A DNA stretch of 64,000 nt. Source: Planctomycetota bacterium. Lineage in GTDB: Bacteria; Planctomycetota; Phycisphaerae; UBA1845. Under the pieces are notes generated by a model. That model had not been told where the DNA came from and did not search any database. It saw only the letters and a list, made by a program, of their open reading frames with translations. Below are positions 50,804 through 59,999 of the stretch, one piece after another (positions within the stretch are counted from its first letter, which is position 1; each line of letters opens with the position of its first letter). The position numbers and the translations under genes are program-made. The stretch lies in assembly GCA_029558835.1 (NCBI GenBank), contig JAKQDH010000069.1, positions 1-64,000 on the forward strand. Reading direction: 5' to 3'.

Positions 50804-51883
50804 TCACTCGATGGTCAACTTCGGCGCGTCGGATTCGGCGTGTTGTCGCAACTCAACTTGCTCTTCCACGTTGGCGACGACGGCTTCGATGGCGACACGC
50901 ACGTAGTCCGGAGTATCCGTGAACAGCTTCTCGGGAGCACCCTCGTCCCCCAGCACGCGCACCTGGGCATTCAGAGGAATCTCACCGAGGAACGGCACCT
51001 GCAACTCGCGTGCGGCCCGGGCTGCCCCGCCGTGGTTGAACGGCTCGTCCCGGTGGCCGCACTTCGGGCACAAGTAGTAGCTCATGTTCTCGATGATGCC
51101 CAGACATTCGACGTTCAGGTGCTGATACATGCGGATGGCCCGGCGGGCATCGTGCAGGGCCACGTCCTGCGGCGTGCAGATGACGACCGCCCCCGTCACC
51201 GGGATGGACTGAGCGAGGGTCAGGGGCACGTCACCCGTGCCCGGGGGAAGATCGACAATGAGGTAATCCAGTACGCCCCACTCCACCTGCTCGAGAAACT
51301 GCTTGACGACCCCGTGGATCACCGGCCCGCGGAGGATCATCGGCTGGGTGGGATCCACCAGGAAGCCGATGCTCATCACTTTGAGCCCGCCCGCGTCGAT
51401 GGGGACCATCCGGTGATCGCGGACGCTGGGCTTGCGACCGGCGATGCCCAGCAGCGTCGGAATGCTGGGGCCGTAGACGTCCGCGTCCAGGAGACCGACC
51501 GCCCGGCCGCGGCGACGAAGGCCCGTGGCAAGCATGACGGCCGCCGTACTCTTGCCTACTCCCCCCTTCCCCGCACCCACGGCCAGCACGCTGCCTACCA
51601 GGGGCAACTCCCCCTCGGGCACCACGCCCGGGCGTGCCCGGGCGCTGAACTCGACTTGTACATCCTCCACGCCTGCTACCTGCCGCAGGGCCGTCTGGAT
51701 GTCCCGGGCGATGGTCTCCCGGACGGGGCAGGCGGGGGTCGTCAGCTCGACGTGCACCCGGACGCAGGGACCGTCGATGCTGACCCCCCTGACCATGCCG
51801 AGGCTGATGAGGTCCTGATGGAGCTCAGGGTCCTGGACGGTTCTCAGTGCTGCGACCACCGCATCTTGCGTGACGCCCGCCAT
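50804..51883 (-). CDS. Mrp/NBP35-type P-loop ATPase (Fe-S carrier)
   Basis: The 359-residue protein has an N-terminal MIP18-like domain (about 1-90: VVAALRTVQDPELHQDLISL), then the deviant Walker A GAGKGGVGKST, GLLDADVYGPSIPTLL, VDLPPGTGD and a metal-binding YLCPKCGH CxxC. This is the ApbC/Mrp pattern of ATPases that carry Fe-S clusters. The ATG at 51883 starts the N-terminal domain; the upstream frame is the shadow of intergenic sequence. It is divergent from the LolA-like gene. Confidence 0.92.
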   Translation of the reverse strand: MAGVTQDAVVAALRTVQDPELHQDLISLGMVRGVSIDGPCVRVHVELTTPACPVRETIARDIQTALRQVAGVEDVQVEFSARARPGVVPEGELPLVGSVLAVGAGKGGVGKSTAAVMLATGLRRRGRAVGLLDADVYGPSIPTLLGIAGRKPSVRDHRMVPIDAGGLKVMSIGFLVDPTQPMILRGPVIHGVVKQFLEQVEWGVLDYLIVDLPPGTGDVPLTLAQSIPVTGAVVICTPQDVALHDARRAIRMYQHLNVECLGIIENMSYYLCPKCGHRDEPFNHGGAARAARELQVPFLGEIPLNAQVRVLGDEGAPEKLFTDTPDYVRVAIEAVVANVEEQVELRQHAESDAPKLTIE

Positions 51884-52116
51884 GGGGGGATACTCCTGCG
51901 TTCCGACCGGGCCGCGGGGCCCGGGTAGGGTCTTGCCGTGCGCAGGTGGCGCAGGTGCCCCGCGCGGCCGACCCGGCTGAAGGCATGGGGAGTATAGCGC
52001 GACACGCGCGTGCGTTCCAGCCCCGCGCGATCTTGGCTTGCCGGGGCTCGGTTGCGGATGCCAGGAGATGCCGCGCGGAGTTGCGGTCGGCACGCCGGTG
52101 CCGGCAGGGAAACCTT

Positions 52117-52869
52117 ATGGGAGCGGATGGGACTATGGCAACGACGGGAATGCAGAAGCGGCATGGGGGGCGGGTCCTGTTGGGGATCGCCATCGGCGTT
52201 GGCGTCTGGGCGACCGTCGCGGCGGCAGCGGAGACGCCGGAGGAGATGCTCGGCAAGTTGCAGGAGCGATTCGAGCGCGTCCGCACGCTGCACCAGGTGA
52301 CCGTGACCACGGCGAAGAGCCGCAGCGGCTCGCATGAGGTCACCGATACGCTCTGGCTGAAGCGCGACGGCGAGTCGTGGAAGATGCGCATGGAACGAAG
52401 CAGCAAGGCTGCCCAGAAAGAGCGCGGCGCCGGTCGGGGCGACAACATTCAGATGGTCACCGTGATCGACGGACGCTTCACGTGGACGGAGACCACCGTG
52501 GAGGGCAACCTGATCGCGGTGAAGACGCCGACGGAACCGTTCGACCCCTATACCGAGATTCGCCAGGAGATCAAGCAGGGAACGGCCAAGGTGAAGCCCG
52601 ATGAAACCCTCGACGACGAGCCCTGCGTGGTGTTCGAGGTGGAAAAGCCGGCCGGCAAGGAGAAAACCCAGATCACGTTCTGGCTCGACAAGGAGCACGG
52701 CGTCCTGCTCAAGATCCTGCGCGTGGAGCCGAATGACCAGCGGACGGAGACCGTCACTCGTGAACTGAGCGTCAACGAGCGCCTCGGGGACGACAAGTTC
52801 ACCTACACCCCACCGGAAGGCGCGCAAGTGTTCGAGATGGGCACCGCGGAGGAGCCGAAGAAGCCGTAG
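52117..52869 (+). CDS. LolA-like periplasmic protein
   Basis: The 250-residue protein has a signal peptide (VLLGIAIGVGVWATVAAAAE) and a mature region with MLGKLQERFERVRTLHQVTV and the beta-sheet pattern of the LolA/LolB/outer-membrane lipoprotein-sorting fold (e.g. TDTLWLKRDGESWKMRME, QITFWLDKEHGVLLKI). The gene ends 26 bp before the histidine kinase gene, and both are read in the same direction. The ATG at 52117 follows AGGGA; later ATGs at 52135 or 52150 would also leave a signal peptide. A role in lipoprotein transfer or sensing is inferred. Confidence 0.72.
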   Translation: MGADGTMATTGMQKRHGGRVLLGIAIGVGVWATVAAAAETPEEMLGKLQERFERVRTLHQVTVTTAKSRSGSHEVTDTLWLKRDGESWKMRMERSSKAAQKERGAGRGDNIQMVTVIDGRFTWTETTVEGNLIAVKTPTEPFDPYTEIRQEIKQGTAKVKPDETLDDEPCVVFEVEKPAGKEKTQITFWLDKEHGVLLKILRVEPNDQRTETVTRELSVNERLGDDKFTYTPPEGAQVFEMGTAEEPKKP

Positions 52870-52895
52870 CCGCCCGGTGCAACCGGCATGTTGCC

Positions 52896-54443
52896 ATGAC
52901 GGCACCGTCAACGAGTCGGAGCGGTCTGTACGGGAGCGGGCGCTCGGCGGGGGCGGCCGCGGTCCTGCTGGCCGTCGCCTTGGCTTTGGCCGGGGTCGTG
53001 CTGGCCGTCATGCAGACCCGCGAACTCAGCGCGCGGCTGCTGACGCAACTGAGGCAACAGGCCCGGCACATCGCGGTAACGACGGGCGATCTTCTGCGCC
53101 AGCAACTGACGGCCGCCCTGCGCAGTATCGCCTACGCCCGGCGCTCCGGGAGCGTGGACCCGGCCTGGCTGGCCGGTGACTTCCCCGAGTGGATGGACGG
53201 GCTGTACGCCTGGGATGGGAAGACGCTCACCGTGTTGCGAGCGCCCGCCAGCGCCCAGGATGCGGTAGCGGAGGAGGTCACGCGCTACCTGGACACCCGC
53301 CCGACTGAATGGCCGGGCGACACGCTGGGCGTGGGGCCCACGCTGGTGTTCCGGGTGGCGGATGGGCAACCTCTCACGCTGGCGTTCCTGCAAGCCACGG
53401 GTGGTTTCGGCGTGCCGATCGTGGTGGCCACGCGGATCCTGCCGGAACGCGTGCGTACGGACTTGGTGGCTCCGTTGCTCGCGCTGGCGGACGGACTGGA
53501 ACTGGTGCCGGCGGAGCACGCAGGGGGGCCCTGGCTGGAGCGGATGCCGGGCGCCCTGGGGGGCTGGGTGTTGCAGCCGACGCCGGCGCTGGTCCAGACG
53601 GAGCGCTGGCGGGTGCTGGCCCGCACCGGCGTTTCGTCGTTGCTGACTTTGCTCGCCCTGCTGACGTTGCTCGGGGCGATGGCCCTGCTGGTCCGCCTGG
53701 CCCGCCGCGAGACGATGCTGGCGAACATGAAGGCCAACTTCGTCGCTGACGTTTCCCACGAGCTGAAGACGCCGCTGGCGTTGATCCGCCTGTTCGGCGA
53801 GACCCTGCAGAGCGGGCGGGTGACCACCGAGGACAAGAGGCGGGAGTACTACGAGATCATCACTCGGGAGAGTACTCGGCTGACCAACCTCATCAACAAC
53901 ATCCTCGACTTCGCCCGCATCGACGCGGGCAGGAAAGAGTATTCATTCCAGCGGACCGACGCCGGGCAGGTGGTGCGCGAGGTGTACGACGCCTACCGAC
54001 CCGAACTCGAGCGACAGGATTTCACGCACCAGTTGTGCATTGCCGAGGGACTGCCCCCGATTCGGGCCGACCGTGATGCACTTGCCCAGGTACTGCTGAA
54101 CCTCATCAGCAACACCTTGAAGTACTCTGGCGAGGAGAGGTACCTGCGCATCGAATTGGACCGCGACACCCGTCGGGGACGGCGCGGCGTACTGATCTCG
54201 GTGCAGGACCGGGGGATCGGGATTCGGCCGGAGGAACGGGCCCACCTGTTCGAGGGGTTCTTCCGCTCGGCCGACGCCCAGGTACGCAAGCAGCGCGGCA
54301 CCGGGCTGGGCCTGGCCGTGGTCAAGTACATTGTCGATGCCCACCAGGGCACGCTGGACGTGGAGTCCCGGCTGGTGAAGGGCACGACGTTCCGCATCTT
54401 CCTGCCCGCCTGGCAGGAGGCTGACGAGGCACCGGGTTCGTGA
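52896..54443 (+). CDS. Sensor histidine kinase
   Basis: The 515-residue protein has two membrane helices (about 20-42 and about 247-270), with an extracytoplasmic region of about 200 residues between them. The cytoplasmic part has a HisKA H-box (DVSHELKTPL, His288), an N-box (LLNLISNTLKYSG) and G1/G2 glycine motifs (DRGIGI and RGTGLGLAVVKYIV). It phosphorylates itself on the His and then the response regulator encoded 290 bp downstream. No obvious ligand-binding family was recognised. It is coupled to the LolA-like gene. Confidence 0.93.
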   Translation: MTAPSTSRSGLYGSGRSAGAAAVLLAVALALAGVVLAVMQTRELSARLLTQLRQQARHIAVTTGDLLRQQLTAALRSIAYARRSGSVDPAWLAGDFPEWMDGLYAWDGKTLTVLRAPASAQDAVAEEVTRYLDTRPTEWPGDTLGVGPTLVFRVADGQPLTLAFLQATGGFGVPIVVATRILPERVRTDLVAPLLALADGLELVPAEHAGGPWLERMPGALGGWVLQPTPALVQTERWRVLARTGVSSLLTLLALLTLLGAMALLVRLARRETMLANMKANFVADVSHELKTPLALIRLFGETLQSGRVTTEDKRREYYEIITRESTRLTNLINNILDFARIDAGRKEYSFQRTDAGQVVREVYDAYRPELERQDFTHQLCIAEGLPPIRADRDALAQVLLNLISNTLKYSGEERYLRIELDRDTRRGRRGVLISVQDRGIGIRPEERAHLFEGFFRSADAQVRKQRGTGLGLAVVKYIVDAHQGTLDVESRLVKGTTFRIFLPAWQEADEAPGS

Positions 54444-54733
54444 CGCTCCGCCAAGGGTAGCACCCGTCCCCTGTTGGCAACGGGGAAGCCGGGGACGCCC
54501 CGAACCGCGCAGGGCGGGTTCCACCCGCATTGAGACGCCAACGACGTCCAGGACCTGGCGAACGAGGCCGTCGGGGCTCGCGGCGGGCAAAGCCCGCTCT
54601 ACCGACTGCGGTCGCGCGTGGTCTTGTCAGCGTGGCGCAGGTTGTTGTCGGCGCTGGTCGCCCGGCGCGGGGAAAGCGGATACACTTTCCAACGGGGAGC
54701 GCCCCGAAGTAGAACGACCGCGGAGTTACTAGC

Positions 54734-55414
54734 ATGGCCAGGATCCTGATCGCCGAGGACGAGCCCGACATGGCGATGGGGTTGCGCGACAACCTCCAGT
54801 TTGAAGGTTATGAGACGATCATTGCGGCGGACGGGGAGGCCGCTCTCGAGGCAGCCGCCCAGCACCGGCCGGACCTGCTGCTGCTGGACATCATGATGCC
54901 CAAGCTCGATGGGTTCGAGGTCTGCCGCCGGCTGCGGGGGTCGGGCTTCACCATGCCGATCCTGATGCTGACGGCCAAGGGGCAGGAAATCGACATCGTG
55001 CGGGGCCTGGAGACCGGGGCGGATGACTACATCGTCAAGCCCTTCAGCGTGCGGGAGTTGCTGGCCCGGGTGAAGGCCGCTTTGCGGCGCAGCCAGGTCG
55101 GCACGGGCGTGCCACGCGTGGTGACCGTCGGGGAGGCCACGGTGGACCTGATCCGCGGCAAGGTGGAGCGCGGCGGCGAGAGTTTCCCGTTGGGGTACTT
55201 CGAGATCGAGATTCTCAAGATGCTCATCGAGAACTCAGAGACCGTGGTCCCGCGGAACAAGCTGCTGGACACCATCTGGGGGCTGGAGGGCTACCCGGCC
55301 AACCGGACGGTGGACAACCACATCGTGAGCCTGCGCCGCAAGATCGAGAGGGACCCGAAGCACCCGGAGCACATTGTTACTGTCCACAGCATTGGGTACA
55401 AGTTTGTGCCGTAG
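54734..55414 (+). CDS. OmpR/PhoB-type response regulator
   Basis: The 226-residue protein has a receiver domain with phospho-acceptor Asp52 in LLLLDIMMPK, conserved DE near the N-terminus, Thr in LTAK and Lys in IVKPF. The C-terminal winged-helix (about 130-226) has YPANRTVDNHIVSLRRKIE and HSIGYKFVP, as in OmpR-like regulators. Its partner is the histidine kinase encoded upstream. GGAG lies eight bases before the ATG at 54734. Confidence 0.94.
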   Translation: MARILIAEDEPDMAMGLRDNLQFEGYETIIAADGEAALEAAAQHRPDLLLLDIMMPKLDGFEVCRRLRGSGFTMPILMLTAKGQEIDIVRGLETGADDYIVKPFSVRELLARVKAALRRSQVGTGVPRVVTVGEATVDLIRGKVERGGESFPLGYFEIEILKMLIENSETVVPRNKLLDTIWGLEGYPANRTVDNHIVSLRRKIERDPKHPEHIVTVHSIGYKFVP

Positions 55415-55444
55415 CAGACGCCGTCATTGAGCCGTGCGCTTGTC

Positions 55445-55521
55445 CCCCTTAACGCCGAGTGTCAAGGGCATCCCGTCCGGTGCCACGCCACCCAGGTTGG
55501 CGCACGATTGCCCACGGCCGT
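55445..55521 (+). repeat. 77-bp intergenic repeat, copy 2
   Basis: This segment aligns without gaps to 28097-28173, with 60 of 77 bases identical by hand count. It ends 20 bp before the ATG of the CBS-domain gene, so it would lie within or just before that gene's leader. Confidence 0.55.
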
Positions 55522-55540
55522 CTAGACGGGGAGGAACCGC

Positions 55541-55972
55541 ATGAACGTCGAATCCATCCTGGAGCGGAAAGGGACCGACGTCGCCAGCATCGACGCAGAG
55601 GCGTCCGTGTTGCAGGCGGCGGAACTGATGAACACGCGGCGGATCGGGGCGTTGGTCGTCACGCGCGGTGACAAGGCCGTGGGAATCTTCACGGAACGCG
55701 ATATCCTCACCAGGGTGGTCGCGCCGGAACGGTCTCCGCGGAGTACCCGGGTGGGCGACGTCATGACCTCGCCGATGGCCTGCTGCCGGCGTGACACGCC
55801 CCTCACCGTTTGCCGGGCCATCGTCACCGGAAAGCGGATTCGCCACCTACCGGTCGTGGAGGAAGGACGCCTCTACGGGCTGATCTCCGCCGGCGACCTG
55901 CTGGCCAACGAAGTCGAGCAGCAGCAGCACACGATCGAGTACCTGTACGAGTACCTCCATCGGACACGGTAG
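55541..55972 (+). CDS. Tandem CBS-domain protein
   Basis: The 143-residue protein is two CBS repeats with nothing else: GTDVASIDAEASVLQAAELM, GALVVTRGDKAVGIFTERDI, then VGDVMTSPMACCRRDTPLTV and HLPVVEEGRLYGLISAGDLL. Such proteins bind adenine nucleotides and tune partner activity, but the partner cannot be read here. GGGGAGG precedes the ATG. It follows the response regulator gene, but a separate promoter or the 77-bp repeat may control it. Confidence 0.9.
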   Translation: MNVESILERKGTDVASIDAEASVLQAAELMNTRRIGALVVTRGDKAVGIFTERDILTRVVAPERSPRSTRVGDVMTSPMACCRRDTPLTVCRAIVTGKRIRHLPVVEEGRLYGLISAGDLLANEVEQQQHTIEYLYEYLHRTR

Positions 55973-56076
55973 ACACGCCGGGGAATCCGGCAAGACGCGC
56001 GCAACCGAGTCGCCGGACGCAGTAGAACTCTACTGCTTCATCAGGCTGCCATCGGCGTGGCTGTCTCGACGGTCTC

Positions 56077-59000
56077 CTACGGACATCCGGTACAGTCGCG
56101 GCTGCAGTTGTCAGGCGTGTTCTGCGAAACGGTCAGACCCTGGAGCACGGGCGCCCCGTGGCAGGCGATGCCGGCGCCGGTGCCGCTCGCGGCCGTTACC
56201 GTGTTGCCGGTCACCCGGCAGTCGGTGATCGAGCAACCTACTCCGGTCCACACGCCGCCGCCTTCGCTGGCGGCCGTGTTGTTGCTGATGATGCAATCAG
56301 CGGCGGAGCTTTCGAAGAGCTGCAACCCGCCGGCGTAGCGGCTCGCCTGATTGGACACCAGGCTCGACGCGAGGATCGCCCCGTCGGACACGGAGACACC
56401 GCCGCCGGTTTGGGCCGAGTTGTTGCGGACCTGACACTGGCTGACGAGTCCGCCACGAGCGGCCGAGATGCCGCCGCCCTTGTCCGCGGCCGCGTTACCC
56501 TCGAACGTCGAGGACAGGATGTGGACTTCGAGGTCGCTGAAGATGCCCGCCCCGTTGGCGGCGACGTTGTCGGCGGCGTAGACCCCGAAGATGACCGGGG
56601 GGGTGGCCGTGTCCGAGTGGCTGCCCTGAGCGTGCAGCCCCCCGCCGTTGCCACTGATCGCCTCGTTGCCCGTCACCTGACAGTTGGAGACCACGCTCTG
56701 CTCCAGGTAGATGCCGCCACCTTCGCTGGTGGACGCTCGCCCGTCGGTGCCGGCCTGGTTGCTGCGGAGCTGGCAGCCGCTGATTTGACTGTAGCTGGCG
56801 CGGATGCCGCCGCCGCGCTGGCCGGCCGTGTTTGAGACAACTTCGGTTTCCGCCACCTCGGTGCCGTCACAGTAAATGCCGCCGCCATCAGTGCCGGCGG
56901 TATTCGCCGTCAGCACGCACCCGAAAACGCTCAGCGTGCGCCCGGCCTCCACGCGGTTGGCGTGAATGCCTCCCCCGTCCTCGCCGGCTTGGTTACCCTC
57001 CAGGGTGCAATTCTGCATGCTGACGCCGTCGATAGCCTTGATACCGCCGCCGTCACGCTCGGCCACGTTGTCGGCAAAGGCGCACCCCGTAATGGCACAG
57101 AACTGGGCGGCGTAGAGGCCGCCGCCGTGCTGCGCGCTGTTGCCCTGGAAGACACAGTCGGTCACTTCGACCTGCGACTCGAACGACCCGCCGCCGCCGG
57201 TCCATGCCTGATTACCGGTGAACGTGCAGTTGGTCAACCGGCACGGGTTGCCGGCCGCGATGCCCCCGCCGGAGGAGTCCGCCACATTGCCGGTGAACGA
57301 GCAGTTCGACAGGACGGGAACGTCCGCCGCGTTGTTCGACCGGATGCCAAGGCTGACCGCCCCGCCGGACGACGTCGCCCGGTTCGAGTCGAAGACACAG
57401 TCCTCCCAATGCACTTTCGTGCCGGTGCCGGAGGCATAGATGGCGCCTCCGTCGCGCGCGTGGCAGGCGCGGAACTTGCAGTTACTGAAGGAGACGTTGG
57501 TTACGCCGGTTACGCGCAGCGCGCCGCCCAGGTTGCCGGAGCCGCGGTATATCTGCACGTCTTCGAACGCGACGTTCACGTCGTCAAGCCACGCGAGTTG
57601 AGCGGCGTCAGCCAGGTCAATAATCGTGGCGTCAGGGCCCGCGCCACGTATCGTGATGTGGTCCCGGGCAACCGCCAGGTCGCAGAACCCGTCGCCCGAG
57701 TAGGTTCCCGCGGCGATTTCGATTACGTCATTGTAGGTGGCGGCGGCCAGCGCCTGCTGGAGGGTACCGTAATCCGCGGGCACCCGCAGCGTACGCGGTG
57801 GATTCGAGGCGAACACGGCCCGGACGGACGGGTTGCCGGACATCTCCAGACTCTGCGTCGGGTTCTCCCCGCCCAGCGAACCCTCCCAGTGATGAAACTC
57901 GAAGCCGCTTGCTGCCTGGGCGGCGACGAGCACGTTGATGCCGTATTGGTACGCATCACCTCCGGGGAACCGAATGATCTGCCCGGCCTCCGGCGGAAAC
58001 ACCTCGGTCGTAATGGTGTATATGGGTGCCCCGGATCCACTCCCCGCTCCCGACCAGGTCGCCCCCGCGCCCTCGGGTACGAAACCGGCCGTATACAGTC
58101 GAGAGGCGTTCACCGGCTCGTCACGCAGCACACCGCCGGTTTTCACCTGCGACCCGCCATCGAGCAGGTTGCGGACCGTCCAGCCGACGGCTTCGTAGCC
58201 CGGCTGCGGTTCGGCCGTGAGCGTAAGTTCGTCCGTAAACAGGTACATTCCCCACGCCAGATCGTCCGGCGACACGGAGACGGTGCCCAGACCGACGGGG
58301 TCCACGTCATACAACATGCGCGCCAGGAGTACCTGCCGGCTGGTGAACAGGTTCTTGGTATACTTGAAGCTGGGGAGGCCGTCAATGATCTTGAAATTGA
58401 TGTTAAGATCGCACACGCTGCCGCGGGCGATCTCCGCGCCGATGCGGTCATAGCGATAAGCACCGGCCAGCTCGACGTACTCCTTCCACGACAGCGACGG
58501 GCCCACAATCTGATAGAACTTGATCCCGAACTCAGGCTTCACAAACACTTGCGCGGTAATCGGCGTAATGCCCCACTCGGGCGGATGCGGAGTGAGCGTC
58601 TTGTCGAGGTCGGTAATCGTATGCCAGCCGGTTCGGTCGTACTCCGCCCCCAGAGTCGCCTCGGTAACGAAATCGAAACCGGCGGAGTTCGTGCCGAGGT
58701 CGCCGAAGGTCACCTGAGCCCCAAGCTTGATATCAACGTAACACTGGTAGACCACGGGCACGCCGCCGATGGTCATCACGCCGAACGGGTTGGGCCACGA
58801 CAGCTTCCAGATCGTTGTGTCCTTCGAGAACCTGTCGGTAATGGCCGTGGCCTCCACGGTGAGATCCAACGTAAGCTCAAAAGTGGTCGTCGCCTGGCAG
58901 AGGAAGTAGGTTAGCGTGCCCCCCTCGGTACGCAGCGCGACGTCAAAGTCCGGGCTGAAGTCGATGGACAGCTCGTCCAGCGTGATCTTCCCGTATTCCT

Positions 59001-59601
59001 CCAGTTCGAGCGAATGGTCCGTCGTGGTCAGGCGGGCTCGGCGGTCGTCAACCTTCGTGAACCGCATGCGTTTGAACAGTTCCGGCGACAGGCCGTCCGG
59101 CTGTTCAATGCGGACCTGGTCGGGATTGAACGGGATGGTCAGGTTCAGGTCGCCGTTGGGCAGCACGTCGGCCAGGCTGGCCTGTTCGGTCTGCACCGTC
59201 ACCGTGTCGCCATTGACCGCCACCGCGCGGGCCCGCAGCAGGTAGCCGCCGTCCCGGGTGGACACGAGCAGGGCCCCCGGTCTGATCTGCGCGGGCAAAC
59301 CGGCGCCCCGCAGGGTTGCCTGCCCGTCGCCATCGACCGTGATCTCCACCGTATCCGCGAGAACCTCCGTGGAGCCGACGCTGCCGCCGCCGGCGTTGTC
59401 ATTGCCGTCGCCGCTGTTGTCATTGGCGGCCGCGTTGTCGTTGGCATTGGCGTTGCCGGCGTCCGGGGAGTTGTCGTTAACGTTCGAGTTGCCTCCGCCA
59501 CCGGCGGCCCCTCCCGCGGAGCAGGACGCCAGAGCGAGGGCCAGCAGGGCGCCGAGACAGCCCAACAGCACACCGAACCGACTGGCAGTAGAGGTTAGCA
59601 T
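56077..59601 (-). CDS. Large lipoprotein: Asn/Asp linker, repeat domains, right-handed beta-helix
   Basis: The 1174-residue protein has a lipobox LLALALASC (Cys27) and then an Asn/Asp/Gly-rich linker to about residue 75. Next comes a large unassigned region with beta-like character. Two doxx-like repeats follow around 450-590 (AEPQPGYEAVGWT and ASGFEFHHWEGSL, similar to bacterial repeat modules in surface proteins). The C-terminal half (about 600-1174) is a right-handed parallel beta-helix with regular motifs such as GGAIYASGT, NSSGGGI-like turns and repeated CxFxxN steps. It is probably anchored to the outer membrane and exposed. AAGGAG lies before the ATG at 59601. Its ligand or substrate is unknown. 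Confidence 0.8.
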   Translation of the reverse strand: MLTSTASRFGVLLGCLGALLALALASCSAGGAAGGGGNSNVNDNSPDAGNANANDNAAANDNSGDGNDNAGGGSVGSTEVLADTVEITVDGDGQATLRGAGLPAQIRPGALLVSTRDGGYLLRARAVAVNGDTVTVQTEQASLADVLPNGDLNLTIPFNPDQVRIEQPDGLSPELFKRMRFTKVDDRRARLTTTDHSLELEEYGKITLDELSIDFSPDFDVALRTEGGTLTYFLCQATTTFELTLDLTVEATAITDRFSKDTTIWKLSWPNPFGVMTIGGVPVVYQCYVDIKLGAQVTFGDLGTNSAGFDFVTEATLGAEYDRTGWHTITDLDKTLTPHPPEWGITPITAQVFVKPEFGIKFYQIVGPSLSWKEYVELAGAYRYDRIGAEIARGSVCDLNINFKIIDGLPSFKYTKNLFTSRQVLLARMLYDVDPVGLGTVSVSPDDLAWGMYLFTDELTLTAEPQPGYEAVGWTVRNLLDGGSQVKTGGVLRDEPVNASRLYTAGFVPEGAGATWSGAGSGSGAPIYTITTEVFPPEAGQIIRFPGGDAYQYGINVLVAAQAASGFEFHHWEGSLGGENPTQSLEMSGNPSVRAVFASNPPRTLRVPADYGTLQQALAAATYNDVIEIAAGTYSGDGFCDLAVARDHITIRGAGPDATIIDLADAAQLAWLDDVNVAFEDVQIYRGSGNLGGALRVTGVTNVSFSNCKFRACHARDGGAIYASGTGTKVHWEDCVFDSNRATSSGGAVSLGIRSNNAADVPVLSNCSFTGNVADSSGGGIAAGNPCRLTNCTFTGNQAWTGGGGSFESQVEVTDCVFQGNSAQHGGGLYAAQFCAITGCAFADNVAERDGGGIKAIDGVSMQNCTLEGNQAGEDGGGIHANRVEAGRTLSVFGCVLTANTAGTDGGGIYCDGTEVAETEVVSNTAGQRGGGIRASYSQISGCQLRSNQAGTDGRASTSEGGGIYLEQSVVSNCQVTGNEAISGNGGGLHAQGSHSDTATPPVIFGVYAADNVAANGAGIFSDLEVHILSSTFEGNAAADKGGGISAARGGLVSQCQVRNNSAQTGGGVSVSDGAILASSLVSNQASRYAGGLQLFESSAADCIISNNTAASEGGGVWTGVGCSITDCRVTGNTVTAASGTGAGIACHGAPVLQGLTVSQNTPDNCSRDCTGCP

Positions 59602-59926
59602 GTGGTCGCTCCTTCGTGCGGGGGGGGGTGCGAGTCGGCCGATCGCCGACAGTGCAGGACGAACACCCCGCCAACCCACCCTCCCTTCTTATCGGGCGGA
59701 GGCGACCAACCTCTGCATCGCCGGCTTGACTACCTCGTGTGGCTCGCGGCCGCCGCTCCGAACCGCTACCGCCGCACAGCGGCCCCGCGTCGCCAGCGGT
59801 GGTCCCGGTTCGCGCGCACTCGTGCCTGCAGGACTCCATACGGACGAAACCGACGGGGTGGCGTCTGCCCGGGCTCACCGCCGGCGAGCGCCGGCAGGCT
59901 GCCGCGACGCCCGCACAGTCCGCCCG

Positions 59927-59975
59927 AAGCGCATGGCGGCGCTGCGCTTGGCCATGCCACCCGCGCTGGCGCGTC
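59927..59975 (-). repeat. Partial copy of dispersed repeat family 2
   Basis: On the minus strand this reads GGGTGGCATGGCCAAGCGC and then AGCGCCGCCATGCGC, which is the left end of the family. It lies in the 59602-59999 gap between the beta-helix lipoprotein and HlyD-like genes, with no gene there. Confidence 0.55.
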
Positions 59976-59999
59976 GGATTCCCACTCGTGTGGAGCGAC

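Noticed and set aside
54466-54515. Inverted repeat CGTCCCC / GGGGACG after the histidine kinase gene
   Set aside because: It has long spacing and no T tract, so a terminator call is not supported.
56962-58914. A 650-codon open frame on the plus strand
   Set aside because: It lies fully inside the minus-strand beta-helix lipoprotein gene and has no domain-like sequence, so it is a shadow of GC-rich coding DNA.
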